Below, one piece after another: positions 24,552 through 31,957 of a stretch of DNA of 64,000 nt. The notes under the pieces are model-generated. The model was not told where the DNA came from, searched no databases, and saw only the letters and a list, made by a program, of their open reading frames with translations. This stretch comes from JASHPR01 sp963795055 (lineage in GTDB: Bacteria > Actinomycetota > Actinomycetes > Streptosporangiales > Streptosporangiaceae). Within the stretch, counting starts at the first letter, position 1. Every line of letters begins with the position of its first letter. Made by a program: the position numbers and the translations under genes. The DNA lies in NCBI GenBank assembly GCA_963795055.1, contig CAWCGJ010000038.1:32855-96854 (forward strand). Direction: 5' to 3'.

Positions 24552-25022
24552 GTGACCGACGATCGGCTGGCGCCCGGTGACCCGGCGCCCGACTTCACCC
24601 TGCCCGACGCCGACGGGAACCAGGTGAGCCTGTCGGCGCTGCGCGGCAAGAAGGTGATCATCTACTTCTACCCGGCCGCGATGACCCCCGGCTGCACCAA
24701 GGAGGCCTGCGACTTCCGGGACAGCCGCAGCGACCTGTCCGACGCGGGGTTCGCGGTACTCGGCATCTCCCCGGACTCCCCGGCCAAGCTGGCCAAGTTC
24801 CGCGACCAGGAGGGGCTGACCTTCCCGCTGCTGTCCGATCCCGGCCGCGAGGTGCTCAAGGCCTACGGCGCGTACGGGGAGAAGGTGATGTACGGGAAGA
24901 CCACGGTCGGCGTGATCCGGTCCACGTTCGTGGTCGGCGAGGACGGCAAGATCGAGAAGGCCTATTACGGCGTCAAGGCCACCGGCCACGTCGGCCGCCT
25001 CCGCCAGGACCTCGCCGTCTGA
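24552..25022 (+). CDS. bcp: Thioredoxin-dependent peroxiredoxin (Bcp/PrxQ type)
   Basis: Reduces hydrogen and organic peroxides. The active site TPGCTKEACDFRD has the peroxidatic Cys and a resolving Cys five residues later, the PrxQ layout. GDPAPDFTLPDADGNQVSL and KKVIIYFYPAAM precede it. 156 residues. Start GTG 24552; the open frame goes further upstream but only through the neighbouring lipoprotein antisense. Divergent from the lipoprotein gene. Confidence 0.94.
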   Translation: MTDDRLAPGDPAPDFTLPDADGNQVSLSALRGKKVIIYFYPAAMTPGCTKEACDFRDSRSDLSDAGFAVLGISPDSPAKLAKFRDQEGLTFPLLSDPGREVLKAYGAYGEKVMYGKTTVGVIRSTFVVGEDGKIEKAYYGVKATGHVGRLRQDLAV

Positions 25023-25169
25023 TCCCACGGGTCACCACGACCGAACCGCAGGCCGAGTGGAGGAAGGGGCTATTATCCCGATCGGCAGAGTCCGATACCA
25101 CATCCGACGTCCCGGCGGGTCGAGAGCGCTCTGCCCTGTGCGGGAGCTATACGGCTGTTATGTACGTGA

Positions 25170-25253
25170 GCGGGCGTGGCGGAATTGGAATACGCGGCAG
25201 GTTTAGGTCCTGCTGGTGGAAGCACCGTGGGGGTTCGAGTCCCCCCGCCCGCA
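25170..25253 (+). tRNA. tRNA-Leu (anticodon UAG)
   Basis: A class II tRNA. Acceptor arm GCGGGCG pairs with CGCCCGC at the end; anticodon stem GCAGG/CCTGC encloses the loop TTTAGGT with anticodon TAG; a long variable arm (GGTGGAAGCACC) and the T loop GTTCGAGTC follow. Discriminator base A at 25253. CCA is not encoded (CCT follows). Confidence 0.96.
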
Positions 25254-25761
25254 CCTCGTGCGATACCGTCCCACTCCGGAGAGCGTCGCACGACCGGAGC
25301 GGGCCGGGTTCCCGCCCGCGATGCACGCCGTCGTGGTCTACCGGCTGCGCGACGGGCTAATCCAGGACGTCGTTTTCCTCCTGTAACACTGATCAATTAG
25401 CGCGGACGTTTCTCAGCTGTATTGACTGAGAAACGTCCGCGTTAGGCGATCTTGGTGTTGGTTCGGGAAATCGCTGCCCGATGGGGTGGGGCTGGCCCGC
25501 CGCCGGGTCACGAAGTCCATCCGGCCGCGGTGACCGTCGTCTCTTCCTGATCAGGCTGCTCGCGCGGGATGCTGGAACGACGGCGCGGGCTGCGGGCTGG
25601 CGATTCCGCCTGGACCGGAGCCCCGGCCGCCATGGCTGATCATGTCGGGCGCCGATGGTCTCGGCTCGGTGGTGGGGAGTGTGGCATGGCACAGCGTGTC
25701 AGCGGCTGGCGAAAGCTCCGGAACCGGAAGCTGACGCCCAGCGTGCGGCGGGCCACCGCGC
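25254..25761. other. Gene-poor stretch downstream of tRNA-Leu
   Basis: No convincing gene. Close to the tRNA a short reading frame (25321-25386) ends in VVYRLRDGLIQDVVFLL, which looks like the tail of a SnoaL/NTF2-like protein, perhaps a remnant. A perfect 16-bp hairpin is at 25401-25441. The rest (25442-25761) has only low-quality frames. No integrase or second copy of the tRNA end is seen. Confidence 0.5.
25401..25441. repeat. Perfect 16-bp inverted repeat with 9-nt loop
   Basis: CGCGGACGTTTCTCAG (25401-25416) and its exact complement (25426-25441) enclose CTGTATTGA. It could be a bidirectional terminator or a leftover end of a mobile element. The flanks are less GC-rich than the window average. 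Confidence 0.8.
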
Positions 25762-26454
25762 TCAGGCGTCCTGCCACGCCTCGATCAGCGGCACCAGCTC
25801 TTCGAGCCGGGTGATGACCGCGTCGGGCTCGGCGTCGGCGAACGCGGGCACGTCGCTGTTCGCGATCAGCACGGCGCGCATCCCGGCCTGCTTCGCGCCG
25901 TACACGTCGTCGTAGGGGCGGTCGCCGACGAACACGCACCCGGCCGGGTCGCTGACCCCGATGGCCGCCATCGCGGCCCGGAACGCCTCCGGGTGCGGCT
26001 TGGTCCAGTCGATCTCGCTGGTGTAGACGGCGCCGTCGATCAGCTCGTGGATCTGGTCCCGGACGAAGAACTGCTCGTGCCGGTGGCGCGGCCACATCGT
26101 GTTCGACAGCACGCCGATCCTGATCCCGTCCGCACGCAGCCGCCGCAGCAGCGCGGGGGCCTGCGGGTCGGTCAGCGTGTGCGGTTCCCAGGCCTCGAAG
26201 TAGCTGGCCAGGAATGCCTCGGTCGGGGTCACCCCGGCGCGCTCGAAGACATGGTCGATCGTGGCGCTGCGGTGGTCCCGCTCGGCCGCGCGCCACAGTT
26301 CCCATTCGACGTCCCGGATGGCCGCGGCGTTCCGTTGCGCGATCTGCTCGTCGAAATGCAGGGCGCACACGGCCCGCCAGAGCGCGTCATGGTCGACCGT
26401 GTGCCAGGGGGTCAGCGTCCCGCCCCAGTCGAAGATCACCGCCTGCACCGCCAT
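25762..26454 (-). CDS. HAD superfamily hydrolase
   Basis: 231 residues. Motif I is IFDWGGTLT, where the usual second Asp (DxD) is Gly, motif II is VLSNTMW and motif III/IV run WTKPHPEAFRAAM and VFVGDRPYDDVYGAKQAG. The lost second Asp, normally the general acid of phosphatases, is a known variant in parts of the family and may mean a different reaction. ATG 26454 is chosen since the longer frame to 26514 adds residues that come from the broken ABC gene upstream. Substrate unknown. Confidence 0.88.
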   Translation of the reverse strand: MAVQAVIFDWGGTLTPWHTVDHDALWRAVCALHFDEQIAQRNAAAIRDVEWELWRAAERDHRSATIDHVFERAGVTPTEAFLASYFEAWEPHTLTDPQAPALLRRLRADGIRIGVLSNTMWPRHRHEQFFVRDQIHELIDGAVYTSEIDWTKPHPEAFRAAMAAIGVSDPAGCVFVGDRPYDDVYGAKQAGMRAVLIANSDVPAFADAEPDAVITRLEELVPLIEAWQDA

Positions 26455-26499
26455 GGGTCGCAATCCTATGCACGGCGCCGGGCCGCCCGGCGCGGTCAC

Positions 26500-26682
26500 G
26501 GCGCACCGTGCCACGGCTCGGGGCGAGGAACCCCTCCAGGACCTCTATCGTCGTGTCTTCCCCGCCCCGTTCGGCCCCAGCACCGCGGCCACCTGGCCGG
26601 CCGGGACGGTGAAGCTGACATCCTCGACCGCGGTGAAGCCGCCGAAGCGCTTGGCCAGGTGCTCGACCTCGATGGCGGTCAA
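26500..26682 (-). pseudogene. ABC transporter ATPase, 5' fragment with frameshift
   Basis: The fragment begins with TAIEVEHLAKRFGGFTAVED and reaches Walker A GPNGAGKT, then stops at 26545 because one base is missing. In the next frame it goes on TIEVLEGFLAPSRGTV, the normal continuation of this family, and then ends at the HAD gene. So about 60 of some 300 residues remain. The likely start is TTG 26682, overlapping the stop of the small membrane protein by 4 bp. The permease gene is absent. A deletion up to the HAD gene plus a one-base loss explains it. Confidence 0.8.
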
Positions 26683-26873
26683 CGCGGCGTCCCGGGCAGG
26701 CCGCCGAGGCCGCGCCGCCGCAGCGCGGCGATAGTCCGGTAACCGCCGACCGCGAGCCCGAGGGCCCCGACGACCTCGAAGTTGAGGAGGCCGGTCACGA
26801 TCCCGATGACGAGGAACACGGCGCCGCCGAGGAGTGAGACCCACGGGTAACGCCGTCCGATGAAGATGAACAT
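26679..26873 (-). CDS. Small two-helix membrane protein
   Basis: 64 residues, too short for most gene finders. A hydrophobic segment WVSLLGGAVFLVIGIVTGLL is followed by a second, weaker one around VVGALGLAVGGYRTIAAL and a basic tail. ATG 26873 has AAAGGGG about 7 nt upstream. It overlaps the broken ABC ATPase gene by 4 bp, so it was probably an accessory part of that exporter. It diverges from the histidine kinase gene at 27099. No family recognised. Confidence 0.65.
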   Translation of the reverse strand: MFIFIGRRYPWVSLLGGAVFLVIGIVTGLLNFEVVGALGLAVGGYRTIAALRRRGLGGLPGTPR

Positions 26874-27098
26874 CTGCTTGCCCCTTTGCTGGCTGTGCGG
26901 GCTCCGGGCGAGCACCGCGACATGACCAGGGTGCCGGCAGGCCGGGGTTCCCGTCTTCGGCGCGGAGGTTGATCCTGCGCGCCGCCCCGGCCTCCACCCT
27001 GGGGTGGAGACGGCCATCCGCGGGTGGAGTCGCGGCCGGGTGCGTGATCCACCTCGGGTGCGAAGACCAGCGGCTGACCTCGCCGTACGCTGGCAGGT

Positions 27099-28392
27099 AT
27101 GGACCCCCGGGAGGTGCCGGCGCCGACCCTCGCCGCGGTGCGGCTGGCCCGTGCTCAGCGCGACGCCATGGTGCGGCGGCTGCGGCCGGTCGGGCTGATC
27201 ACCCTCGGGGTCGCGTTGTTCCTCGCGACCCGCAAGCAGCCGGGCCCGGGCCTGCACGGCGACTCGCTGGGTGTGCTGCTCGCCATGACCGGGATCGCGG
27301 CCGGCGGCCTGGTCGCGCTGACCATGAACAGGAGTGCCCGGCTTCTGGCGCTGGTGCCGTTCGGCGTGCTCCTGGTGTCTTCGGCGGCGCTGATCTGGCT
27401 GCAGCCAGACGGGGGAGCGGGCGGTTTCGGCTTCTTCGTCGCGGGCGTCGGGATGCTGCGGCTGATGCCCGGGCGGCGCGGCCAGGTCATCGCCGCCTCG
27501 GGCCTGGCCGCGGCGTGCGTGGTCCTGGTCGTGGCGGCCACGACGGCCCATCTGCACGGGAAGCCGGGCCCGGCCACCGTGCTGTTCGCCATCCTGCCGG
27601 GTATCATCCTTGCGGCCGCGATCTTCAGCCGGCGGCTGGACCAGGACAGCTACCAGATCGAGCGGCTGCTGATCGACCTGGAGCACGCCCAGGATGCCGA
27701 GGTACGGGCGGTCGCCCTGGCCGAGCGGCAGCGGCTGGCCCGGGAGATGCACGACGTGCTCGCGCACTCGCTGTCCGGGCTCACGCTGCAACTGGAGGGC
27801 GCGCGGCTGCTGGCCATCGAGGACGGGGCGAGTGCCCGGCTGACCGACACGATCGAGCGCGCGCATCACCTGGCCCGGTCCGGGCTGCAGGAGGCGCGCA
27901 AGGCGATCGGCATGCTCCGCGACGAGGAACTGCCCGGCCCGGAACGGCTGGCCGGCCTGGCCGCGGAGTTCGAGCGCGACAGCGGCGTGCGGTGCCAGTT
28001 CTCGGTTACGGGGGAGCCGCGCGACCTCGGCCCGCAGGCCCGGCTCGCGCTGTACCGGGTCGCGCAAGAGGCGCTGACGAACATCCGCAAGCACGCGCGC
28101 GCCGGACGGGTCGAGATCCGGCTAGGTTACGAGCCGGACGGCACCCGCCTGAGCGTCGAGGATTTCGGCGATGACCGGGCCTTGCTGCCCGCTGCGGCCA
28201 GCGGCGCTCGCGCGGCCAGTTCCCCGGGCCAGGCCGGCCTCGGTGGTGACTCCGCCGGAGCGACCGGCGGCGACCCCGCCGGGGGCGGCTACGGCCTGAC
28301 GGGGATGCGGGAACGCGCCGAACTGCTCGGGGGCCGGCGCGACCGCCGCGACTGCGACCGGGTTCCGGGTGGAGCTATGGGTACCGGCGTGA
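27099..28392 (+). CDS. Sensor histidine kinase (NarL-type partner), frameshifted near its end
   Basis: HisKA_3-type kinase. Four to five membrane segments at residues 27-170, then the phosphoacceptor His in REMHDVLAHSLSGLTLQLEGA, the N box VAQEALTNIRKHA and the G box YGLTGMRERAELLGG. After that the frame diverges: shifting by one base at about 28330-28341 gives TAATATGFRVELWVPA and a TGA at 28390-28392, the normal end of such kinases, overlapping the regulator GTG. As written in this sequence the kinase frame instead runs on without stop into the response regulator, giving a 662-residue fusion. I treat this as an extra base, real or from sequencing. Confidence 0.85.
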
Positions 28393-29087
28393 GCGATCCC
28401 ATCCGGGTCCTGGTCGCCGACGACCAGCGGGTCGTGCGCGACGGGTTGGTCCTGCTGCTCGGCCTGCTCTCGCAGGTCGAGGTCGTGGGAACGGCCGCGA
28501 ACGGCGAGGAGGCGGTGGACCAGGCCACCGCCCAGCAGCCGGACGTCGTCCTGATGGACCTGCGGATGCCGCGGTGCGACGGCGTCGAGGCGACCCGCAG
28601 GCTGCGCGAGCGGGCCCCGGGCATCAAGGTGATTGTGCTCACGACCTACGCCGATGACCGCTCGGTCATCGAGGCGCTGCGGGCCGGCGCCCGCGGCTAC
28701 CTGACCAAGGACGCCGGGGCCGCCGAGATCCGGCAGGCCCTGCAGCAGGTGGTCAGCGGCCAGGCGGTCATCGACCCGGCCGTGCAGCACCACCTGGTGG
28801 ACGCGATCGCGGTGGCGCCCGCCGCGGCCGGGCCGGGCGGCTCTGCGCCGGCCGCAGCCGCCGGGCCGCAGACGCCGCTTCCCGACGGCCTGACGCCACG
28901 CGAGGCCGAGGTGCTCGTCCTGATCGCCGAGGGCCTGTCCAACGCGGAGATAGCGACCCGGCTGGTGGTCAGCGAGGCGACGGTCAAGAGCCACGTCAAT
29001 CACCTGCTGGCCAAGGTCGGCGCCCGTGACCGGGCGCAGGCCGTCGGCTACGCCTATAGGCATGGATTGACTTCTACTCCGCCCTGA
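28389..29087 (+). CDS. NarL/FixJ family response regulator
   Basis: Receiver domain with the acidic pair ADDQ, phosphoacceptor Asp in VVLMDLRMPRCDG and the Lys in YLTKDAG, then an Ala/Gly/Pro linker and a LuxR-type helix-turn-helix (LTPREAEVLVLIAEGLSNAEIA, then SEATVKSHVNHLLAKVG). GTG 28389 is the natural start, overlapping the kinase stop by 4 bp in the unshifted frame. Likely targets are the small membrane protein and the ABC gene upstream of the kinase, now broken. Confidence 0.92.
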   Translation: MSDPIRVLVADDQRVVRDGLVLLLGLLSQVEVVGTAANGEEAVDQATAQQPDVVLMDLRMPRCDGVEATRRLRERAPGIKVIVLTTYADDRSVIEALRAGARGYLTKDAGAAEIRQALQQVVSGQAVIDPAVQHHLVDAIAVAPAAAGPGGSAPAAAAGPQTPLPDGLTPREAEVLVLIAEGLSNAEIATRLVVSEATVKSHVNHLLAKVGARDRAQAVGYAYRHGLTSTPP

Positions 29088-29234
29088 ACGGGCAGCCCGA
29101 GGGCCGGCGCACTGGCGACCATATTGGTAGCCTCGCCGCATCGGTGAATCCCTTTCATCCGCTGACCTCGCGCCCAGGGCGGGGGCAGCCACGGGGAGGA
29201 TGAAAGAGGCTCGGTGACCGGAGGGGCAGAGCTG

Positions 29235-31136
29235 ATGAGCGCGCAGGCGGAGCAGGAAACGCATCGCTTCCAGGCCGAGGTCGTCCAGATCCTGGACCTG
29301 ATGATCCACTCGCTGTACAGCAACAAGGAGATCTTCCTGCGCGAGCTGATCTCGAACGCCTCCGACGCCATCGACCGGCTGCGTTTCGAGATCTTCACGC
29401 GCCCCGAGCTGGAGGAGGACGACGGCCCGCTGCAGATCAGGGTGGCCTTCGACACCGCCGCGCGCACGATCACCGTCAGCGACAACGGCATCGGCATGAG
29501 CCGGACGGAAGTGGTGGAGCACATCGGCACCATCGCCAAGTCCGGCACCCGCGAGTTCCTCCAGGCCCTCACCGGCGACCAGCGCCGGGACGCGACCCTC
29601 ATCGGCCAGTTCGGCGTGGGCTTCTACTCCGCGTTCGTGGTGGCCGACCGGGTCACCCTGACCACGCGGAGGGCCGGACTGCTCGTCGGCGACGGCGTCC
29701 GCTGGGAGTCCGACGGCAGCGGCGAGTACACGCTGGAGACGGTCGACCGGCAGGCCCGGGGCACCGAGATCGTGCTCCACCTCCGCGGCGGCGAGGACGA
29801 CCTGCTGAGCGGCTTCCGGCTGCGCTCGATCATCCAGAAGTACTCCGACCACATCAGCCTGCCGATCCTGATGGCGGGGGAGCGGCCCGGGGACGGGGCG
29901 GACGGCGGCCAGCACGCCGAGGAGACGCTGGTCAACCGGGCGTCGGCGTTGTGGGCCCGGCCCAAGGCCGAGATCACCGAGCAGGACTACAACGACTTCT
30001 ACCGGCACATCGCGGGCGACTTCACCGAACCGCTGGCCTACCTGCACAGCAAGATCGAGGGGACCTACGAGTACACGCTGCTGCTGTTCATCCCGGCCCG
30101 CGCCCCGTGGGACCTGTGGCTGCTGGAGTCACGGCGCGGCGTCAAGCTCCACGTCCGGCGGGTGTTCATCCTGGAGGACACCGGGCAGCTGCTGCCGAGG
30201 TACCTGCGGTTCCTGCGGGGGGTCATCGACTCCGGCGACCTGCCGCTGAACGTGTCCCGGGAGATGCTGCAGGGCAGCCGCGCCGTCGACCACATCCGCT
30301 CCACCGCGGTGAAGCGGGTGCTGAAGCTGCTGAAGGACATGGCCGCCAGCGAGCCGGAGAAGTACGCCACGTTCTGGAAGGAGTTCGGCGTCACCCTCAA
30401 GGAGGGGATCGTCGAGGACTACGCCAACCGGGACGAGATCGCCGGGCTGCTCCGCTTCCATTCCACCCGGTCCGGCACGGGCGAAGGGCAGGAGGTTTCG
30501 CTCGGCGACTACGTGGGGCGGATGAAGGAGGGGCAGGAAAAGATCTACTACGTGGTCGCGCCGACCCTGGCCGGCGCCGCGGCGAGCCCGCACCTGGAGG
30601 CGTTCCGCCAGAAGGGCATCGAGGTGCTGCTCCTTTCCGACGCCGTGGACAACTGGGTGGTGACCAGCCTGCCGGAGTTCGACGGCCGGCGGCTGCAGTC
30701 GGTCACCCAGGGCAGCCCGGATTTCGGCGCGCTGCAGGACGCTGCCGAGCAGCAGGCGGCGGAGCAGGCGGCCGCCGACTGCGCCGACCTGGTCGGCCGG
30801 CTGAAGGCCGCCCTGGACGGCCAGGTCTGGGACGTGCGGGTGACCAGCCGCCTCACCACCTCGCCGGCCTGCATCGTGGCCAACGAGCCGGACAGCGAGA
30901 TCAGCCTGGCGCACCGGCTCAGGGGCTCGGGACTGCCCAGCCAGCCGGTGCTGGAGATCAACCCGAAGCACCCGCTGGTGGACCGGCTCAGCCGCGACCC
31001 GGACGATCCGCGCCTCGCCGACTGGGCGCAGGTGCTGTACGGCCAGGCGGTGCTCACCCTGGGCGCCCGGATCGATGACCCCGCGGCGTTCGTCAGCCGG
31101 CTGAACGAGTTGCTGGTGACGTTGACCGGCCCCTGA
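29235..31136 (+). CDS. htpG: Molecular chaperone HtpG (Hsp90)
   Basis: Cytosolic Hsp90-type ATPase. The nucleotide pocket motifs are complete: RELISNASDAIDRLRF, DNGIGM and GQFGVGFYSAF; the middle domain has PLNVSREMLQ and the C-terminal domain follows. 633 residues from ATG 29235, which has GGAGG at 29220-29224; GTG 29214 would add seven residues. No charged linker, as usual in bacteria. Transcribed alone or with the following membrane-protein gene 30 bp on. No HrcA or HspR site was recognised upstream. Confidence 0.96.
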   Translation: MSAQAEQETHRFQAEVVQILDLMIHSLYSNKEIFLRELISNASDAIDRLRFEIFTRPELEEDDGPLQIRVAFDTAARTITVSDNGIGMSRTEVVEHIGTIAKSGTREFLQALTGDQRRDATLIGQFGVGFYSAFVVADRVTLTTRRAGLLVGDGVRWESDGSGEYTLETVDRQARGTEIVLHLRGGEDDLLSGFRLRSIIQKYSDHISLPILMAGERPGDGADGGQHAEETLVNRASALWARPKAEITEQDYNDFYRHIAGDFTEPLAYLHSKIEGTYEYTLLLFIPARAPWDLWLLESRRGVKLHVRRVFILEDTGQLLPRYLRFLRGVIDSGDLPLNVSREMLQGSRAVDHIRSTAVKRVLKLLKDMAASEPEKYATFWKEFGVTLKEGIVEDYANRDEIAGLLRFHSTRSGTGEGQEVSLGDYVGRMKEGQEKIYYVVAPTLAGAAASPHLEAFRQKGIEVLLLSDAVDNWVVTSLPEFDGRRLQSVTQGSPDFGALQDAAEQQAAEQAAADCADLVGRLKAALDGQVWDVRVTSRLTTSPACIVANEPDSEISLAHRLRGSGLPSQPVLEINPKHPLVDRLSRDPDDPRLADWAQVLYGQAVLTLGARIDDPAAFVSRLNELLVTLTGP

Positions 31137-31166
31137 CCCCCCGGGCGTTTCCGCTACCGTACGCGT

Positions 31167-31760
31167 ATGTCCGGGATGCAATTCATCGTCGACGTGATCA
31201 AGGCGCTGGTGTGGCCGGCCGCGATCGTCGCGATCGTGGCCTTCCTCCGCCGCCCGATCGTGGACATCCTCATGCAGCTGGCGTCGGGCCTGCGGCGGCT
31301 CCGCTCCGGGCAGTCCGACGCCGAGTTCGACCGGATCGTCAGCCAGACCAAGGCCGAGCTGACCGCAACGGTGTCGGCCCGCGGGCCGACACCGTCGATG
31401 CCGGTACTGCTCAGGTTCGCCGCCGTCGCCGAGGACGATCCCGCGTCAGCCATCGGCCAGGCGTTCGGGGCCGTGGAGGCGGCCCTGCGGGCGCTGCTGG
31501 GCTCCAGCGGGAAGCTGCTGCCCGTCGGCAGCGGCGACCCCACCGCCGTCGCCCGCTTCGCGCGCGATCAGGGGCTGGTGCCCGAGTCGATCGTCCGCGC
31601 GGTCGACGGCATGGTCACCCTCCGCAATACCGTCACCGCGGATCCGGCCCGGGCCACCCGGGAGCACGCGGTGACCTTCCTCGCCCTGGTCGACGCCCTC
31701 CTGTTCGCCATCACCACGCAACGGGAATGGTCCGTGGCCGGGCCGCCGCAGATCCCGTAA
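31167..31760 (+). CDS. Membrane-anchored protein of unknown function
   Basis: 197 residues, not recognised. An N-terminal membrane segment (ALVWPAAIVAIVAFL) is followed by RRPIVDILMQLASGLRRLRSG and a mostly helical cytosolic part with FGAVEAALRALL and MVTLRNTVTADP. Many actinobacteria and proteobacteria have proteins with such a beginning (a single helix then RRPI), some labelled DUF4145-like, but I cannot confirm this. It follows htpG by 30 bp. Confidence 0.65.
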   Translation: MSGMQFIVDVIKALVWPAAIVAIVAFLRRPIVDILMQLASGLRRLRSGQSDAEFDRIVSQTKAELTATVSARGPTPSMPVLLRFAAVAEDDPASAIGQAFGAVEAALRALLGSSGKLLPVGSGDPTAVARFARDQGLVPESIVRAVDGMVTLRNTVTADPARATREHAVTFLALVDALLFAITTQREWSVAGPPQIP

Positions 31761-31957
31761 TCGCGGCATATTGCGCCGGACCCGGCGGGGGTCCAGGCTA
31801 GGGGACGTACCGGGCAGGACCGGTGAACATCGGGACGCAAAGGTTGTAGGTCCCGTCATGCTCCCGTCGCCTGAAGTTTGGTCTGTTCGCCTAGCGTCAC
31901 CGGCTGGAAATGTCCGGCCTCAGGGGCCGGGCGGTCGGGTCCGATAAGGAGGAGCGG
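31761..31957 (+). promoter_or_regulatory. Leader region of the secreted phosphatase-like gene
   Basis: About 200 bp without a gene. It holds GGGACGCAAAGG at 31832-31843, the same wording as one strand of class I c-di-GMP riboswitches, and hairpins such as GGGAC/GTCCC around it. The CGAAAG loop and the second arm of that riboswitch are not found, so it is only a weak candidate. The ribosome site AAGGAGGAG stands just before ATG 31958. Confidence 0.3.

Noticed and set aside
25170..25441. Prophage or integrative element at tRNA-Leu
   Set aside because: No integrase, no phage gene and no second copy of the tRNA end in the window.
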